Positions 40,026-42,579 of a DNA stretch of 42,579 nt are shown here, in pieces. Position 1 is the stretch's first letter. Each line of letters opens with the position of its first letter. Below the pieces are notes generated by a model, which was not told the DNA's origin, did not search any database, and was given only the letters and a program-made list of their open reading frames with translations. This DNA is from Sphingomonadales bacterium (lineage in GTDB: Bacteria > Pseudomonadota > Alphaproteobacteria > Rhodobacterales > Rhodobacteraceae), in contig JACXUS010000004.1 in assembly GCA_014763785.1 (NCBI GenBank), positions 1 to 42,579 of the forward strand. Direction: 5' to 3'. The translations under genes and the position numbers were made by a program.

Positions 40026-41891
40026 TCAGCCGCCCAACGCGCGGGCGATGTGATAGGTCGCGAAGGCCGCGGCATAGGCCAGCGCGAACATGTAGCCCGC
40101 TGCGATCCAGGCCCAGCGCGCGCTACCGGCCTCGCGCCGGATCACCGCCAGCGTGGCCAGACATTGCGGCGCGAAGATGAACCAGGCGATCAGCGCGAGC
40201 GCGGTCGCAAGGCTCCAATGCGCGGCGAGGATCGAGCCGATCGCCTGCGTGCTGTCGCCCTCGACCGCGTAAACGGTGCCGAGCGCCGCCACCAGCACCT
40301 CACGCGCGGCCATGCCGGGCACCAGCGCCACGGAAATCTGCCAGTTGAAGCCGACAGGGGCCAGCAGCGGCTCGATCAGATGGCCGATGCGATAGGCGAA
40401 GCTGCCGCCCTCGGCCATGCCCGGCTGCGGGAAGGTCGAGAGCACCCAGATCGCCACGCTGGCCGCGAAGATCGTGGTCCCGGCGCGCCGCAGAAAGGCG
40501 GTCGCGCTTTGCCACAGGCCCAGCGCCATGCCGCGCGGCCGCGGCAGCTTGTAATCGGGCAGGTCCAGCATGAAGGGCGCTGCGATCTCGCCGCGGCGGA
40601 GCAGGATCCGGGTCAGAAACGCAACCGTCAGCGCCGAGACTATCCCCGCCGCATAGAGGCCAAACATCACCAGCCCCTGCAGCCCGACCCCGCCCAGCAC
40701 CGTGCGATGAGGCACGAAAGCGCCGATCAGCAGCGTATAGACCGGGATCCGCGCCGAGCAGGTCATCAGCGGCGCGATCAGGATCGTGGTCAGCCGGTCG
40801 CGGCGGTCATCGATCACCCGCGTCGCCATGATGCCGGGAATGGCGCAGGCAAAACTGGACAGAAGCGGGATGAAAGCACGGCCATGCAGTCCGGCGTGGC
40901 CCATCAGCCGGTCCATCAGAAAGGCCGCGCGCGCCATGTAGCCCAGATCCTCGAGCGCGAGGATGAAGGCGAAGAGGATGACGATCTGCGGCAGGAAGAC
41001 GACGACGCCGCCAACCCCGGCGATCACCCCGTCGATCAGGAAGCTGCGCAAGAGGCCCGCGGGGACCACACCCGCGATCGTGGCCGAGAGCGCATCGAAC
41101 CCGGCAGAAATCAGCTCCATCACCGGCGCGGCCCCGGCGAAAACTGCCTGAAACATGACGAACAGCAGCAAAAGCAGGAAGAGCGGACCGAAGATCGGGT
41201 GCAGCACCACGGCATCGACCCGCGTGCTGAGCGTGCGCGGCATGGGCGGATGGGTGACCGCGGCGCCGATTATCCGGTCGGCCTCGGCCAGGGCGCTGCG
41301 CAGATCTGCGGCGCTCGGCTCGGTCCAGGTGATCGGCCCGCGCGGCGCAAGGCCCGCGTCGATCAGGCTGTCGAAGGCCTGCCAGAGCGCCTCCATACCG
41401 CCGCGCCGCACGGCGGTCGAGGCGACGACCGGGATACCGATCAGCTGCGCCATCCGGTCGAGGTCAATCTCGATGCCGCGGTGGCGCGCGATGTCGATCA
41501 TGTTGATCACCAGCATCACCGGCAGGCCGCAGCGGCGCAGCTCTTGCGTCAGGCGCAACCCGGGCCGCAGGTGGGTCGCATCGGCCACGACCAGCAGCAG
41601 ATCGGGTTCGATACCGTCATCGCGGCGCCCCAGAACGATGTCGCGGGTGACCTCTTCGTCGGGGCTGCGCGCGCGCAAACTATGGGTGCCGGGCAGGTCG
41701 ATGAGGGCAAGTGCGTGGCCGCCGGGGGTGATCGCCTGACCGATCTTGCGCTCGACGGTGACGCCGGAATAATTGCCAACCCGCTGATTGGCCCCGGTCA
41801 ACGCATTGAAAAGGGATGTTTTTCCGCAGTTCGGCGCGCCAACCAGGGCAACGCCCACCGGGGCCTCGGTCCGCCGGGCTGTGTCGCGCAT
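40026..41891 (-). CDS. feoB: Ferrous iron transport protein B
   Basis: 621 aa; GAPNCGKTSLFNALTGANQRVGNYSGVTVERK; DLPGTHSL; multi-TM C-terminus with Gate motifs. Confidence 0.96.
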   Translation of the reverse strand: MRDTARRTEAPVGVALVGAPNCGKTSLFNALTGANQRVGNYSGVTVERKIGQAITPGGHALALIDLPGTHSLRARSPDEEVTRDIVLGRRDDGIEPDLLLVVADATHLRPGLRLTQELRRCGLPVMLVINMIDIARHRGIEIDLDRMAQLIGIPVVASTAVRRGGMEALWQAFDSLIDAGLAPRGPITWTEPSAADLRSALAEADRIIGAAVTHPPMPRTLSTRVDAVVLHPIFGPLFLLLLLFVMFQAVFAGAAPVMELISAGFDALSATIAGVVPAGLLRSFLIDGVIAGVGGVVVFLPQIVILFAFILALEDLGYMARAAFLMDRLMGHAGLHGRAFIPLLSSFACAIPGIMATRVIDDRRDRLTTILIAPLMTCSARIPVYTLLIGAFVPHRTVLGGVGLQGLVMFGLYAAGIVSALTVAFLTRILLRRGEIAAPFMLDLPDYKLPRPRGMALGLWQSATAFLRRAGTTIFAASVAIWVLSTFPQPGMAEGGSFAYRIGHLIEPLLAPVGFNWQISVALVPGMAAREVLVAALGTVYAVEGDSTQAIGSILAAHWSLATALALIAWFIFAPQCLATLAVIRREAGSARWAWIAAGYMFALAYAAAFATYHIARALGG

Positions 41892-41896
41892 CCCCG

Positions 41897-42178
41897 TTAC
41901 CGCGCAAGGATCGCCATCGCGTCACGGCGACGCAAGGCGACAGTCGCATGACCCACGCGCACCGCGATCGGATCGCGCCCAAAGGGTCCCTCGTGGAGGA
42001 CCTCAATCTCGGCCCCTTCGATGAAGCCAAGCTCAATCAGGCGGCGCTCCATTTCGTGGGACGACAGGCGCCCGCGTCCTTCGATCGGCAGGAGGCAAAC
42101 GACCGAGCCACGATAGCCGCGGCGCGCCGTGCCAAGCGCCGTTGTGGAGATCGGGGAATCGATCGGGCCGAGTTCCAT
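41897..42178 (-). CDS. feoA: Ferrous iron transport protein A (FeoA)
   Basis: 93 aa; MERRLIELGFIEGAEIEVLHEGPFGRDPIAVRVGHATVALRRRDA. Confidence 0.93.
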   Translation of the reverse strand: MELGPIDSPISTTALGTARRGYRGSVVCLLPIEGRGRLSSHEMERRLIELGFIEGAEIEVLHEGPFGRDPIAVRVGHATVALRRRDAMAILAR

Positions 42179-42234
42179 GACGCGCCTTTCGTTTTCTGCT
42201 TTCTGATAAATTAACTCGGTTTAACGCGGCAACC

Positions 42235-42248
42235 TTGATCCTGATCAA
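42235..42248. promoter_or_regulatory. FNR/FnrL-type box upstream of feoAB
   Basis: TTGAT-CCTG-ATCAA, perfect match to TTGAT-N4-ATCAA, centred about 63 bp upstream of the feoA ATG. Confidence 0.8.
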
Positions 42249-42579
42249 ATCGCTTGGAATTGATCAGGCCAAGATGCGCGATGCAGCCAGATCGGACCGC
42301 GCCCAGAGTCCCTCTGCCCCGTCGGGAGTTTGCTGCAGCTGCGTATAGATTTCAGCTGGCAGAGCCGCCGGCAGGACAGGCGAAGCAAGATGACCGAGCA
42401 CAGCAGCGACGAAACCACCAAACTTCTCAACACCGGCACCCGACGTCATGGCCGGGCGTGGTGGATCGTCGGCGCCGCGCTGGATAGTGCCCCGCGGCGT
42501 GGTGTAGGAGCGCCGACCCTCGGAGAGGTCAGGGCTTGATCAGGTGGCCACGGCGGGCAGCCTGACGGTTGGATTGTCG

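Noticed and set aside
40050-41951. 633-aa plus-strand ORF opposite feoB
   Set aside because: Shadow ORF; feoB motifs are clear on the minus strand.
42211-42225. TTAA-CTCGGT-TTAAC near feoA as a CtrA site
   Set aside because: Spacer is 6 rather than 7 bp; the adjacent perfect FNR box better explains the region.

Overview
The window is a GC-rich alphaproteobacterial chromosome segment, most like Rhodobacterales from gene content and protein features. No tools were run; calls come from reading the supplied translations and the sequence. Left block (1-10.5 kb): an aldehyde dehydrogenase cut by the window edge, pnp, a DUF1127 micro-protein, a 1-Cys peroxiredoxin, rpsO, a membrane-anchored RTX-repeat protein, a DUF1643 protein, truB, a DUF2233-type protein, rbfA and dapB. 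Middle block (10.6-28.8 kb): a dense but incomplete flagellar cluster: an SltF-like transglycosylase, flhA-fliR-flhB and a FliJ-like ORF; flgBC-fliEQ-flgFGAH-fliL; fliI; DUF1217-flbT-flaF-flagellin; FlgN-like and FlgJ-like ORFs; fliK and flgD. Right block (28.8-42.2 kb): ubiB-ubiE, mutM, an enoyl-CoA hydratase, rpsT, dnaA-dnaN-recF-gyrB and feoAB. I found no mobile element, CRISPR array, tRNA or rRNA. No clearly new multi-gene system is evident. The best leads are: an unassigned coiled-coil-like ORF overlapping flhB (possible FliJ equivalent); a split SltF/FlgJ arrangement; a perfect FNR-type palindrome upstream of feoAB; CtrA-like sites upstream of flgB and flagellin; two stacked hairpins in the pnp leader; a flagellin leader hairpin that may relate to FlbT; a cysteine-containing RTX protein with a G8 tract; and a Rhodobacteraceae-style 'GGCGGGAGTATTTTTG' element between dnaN and recF.
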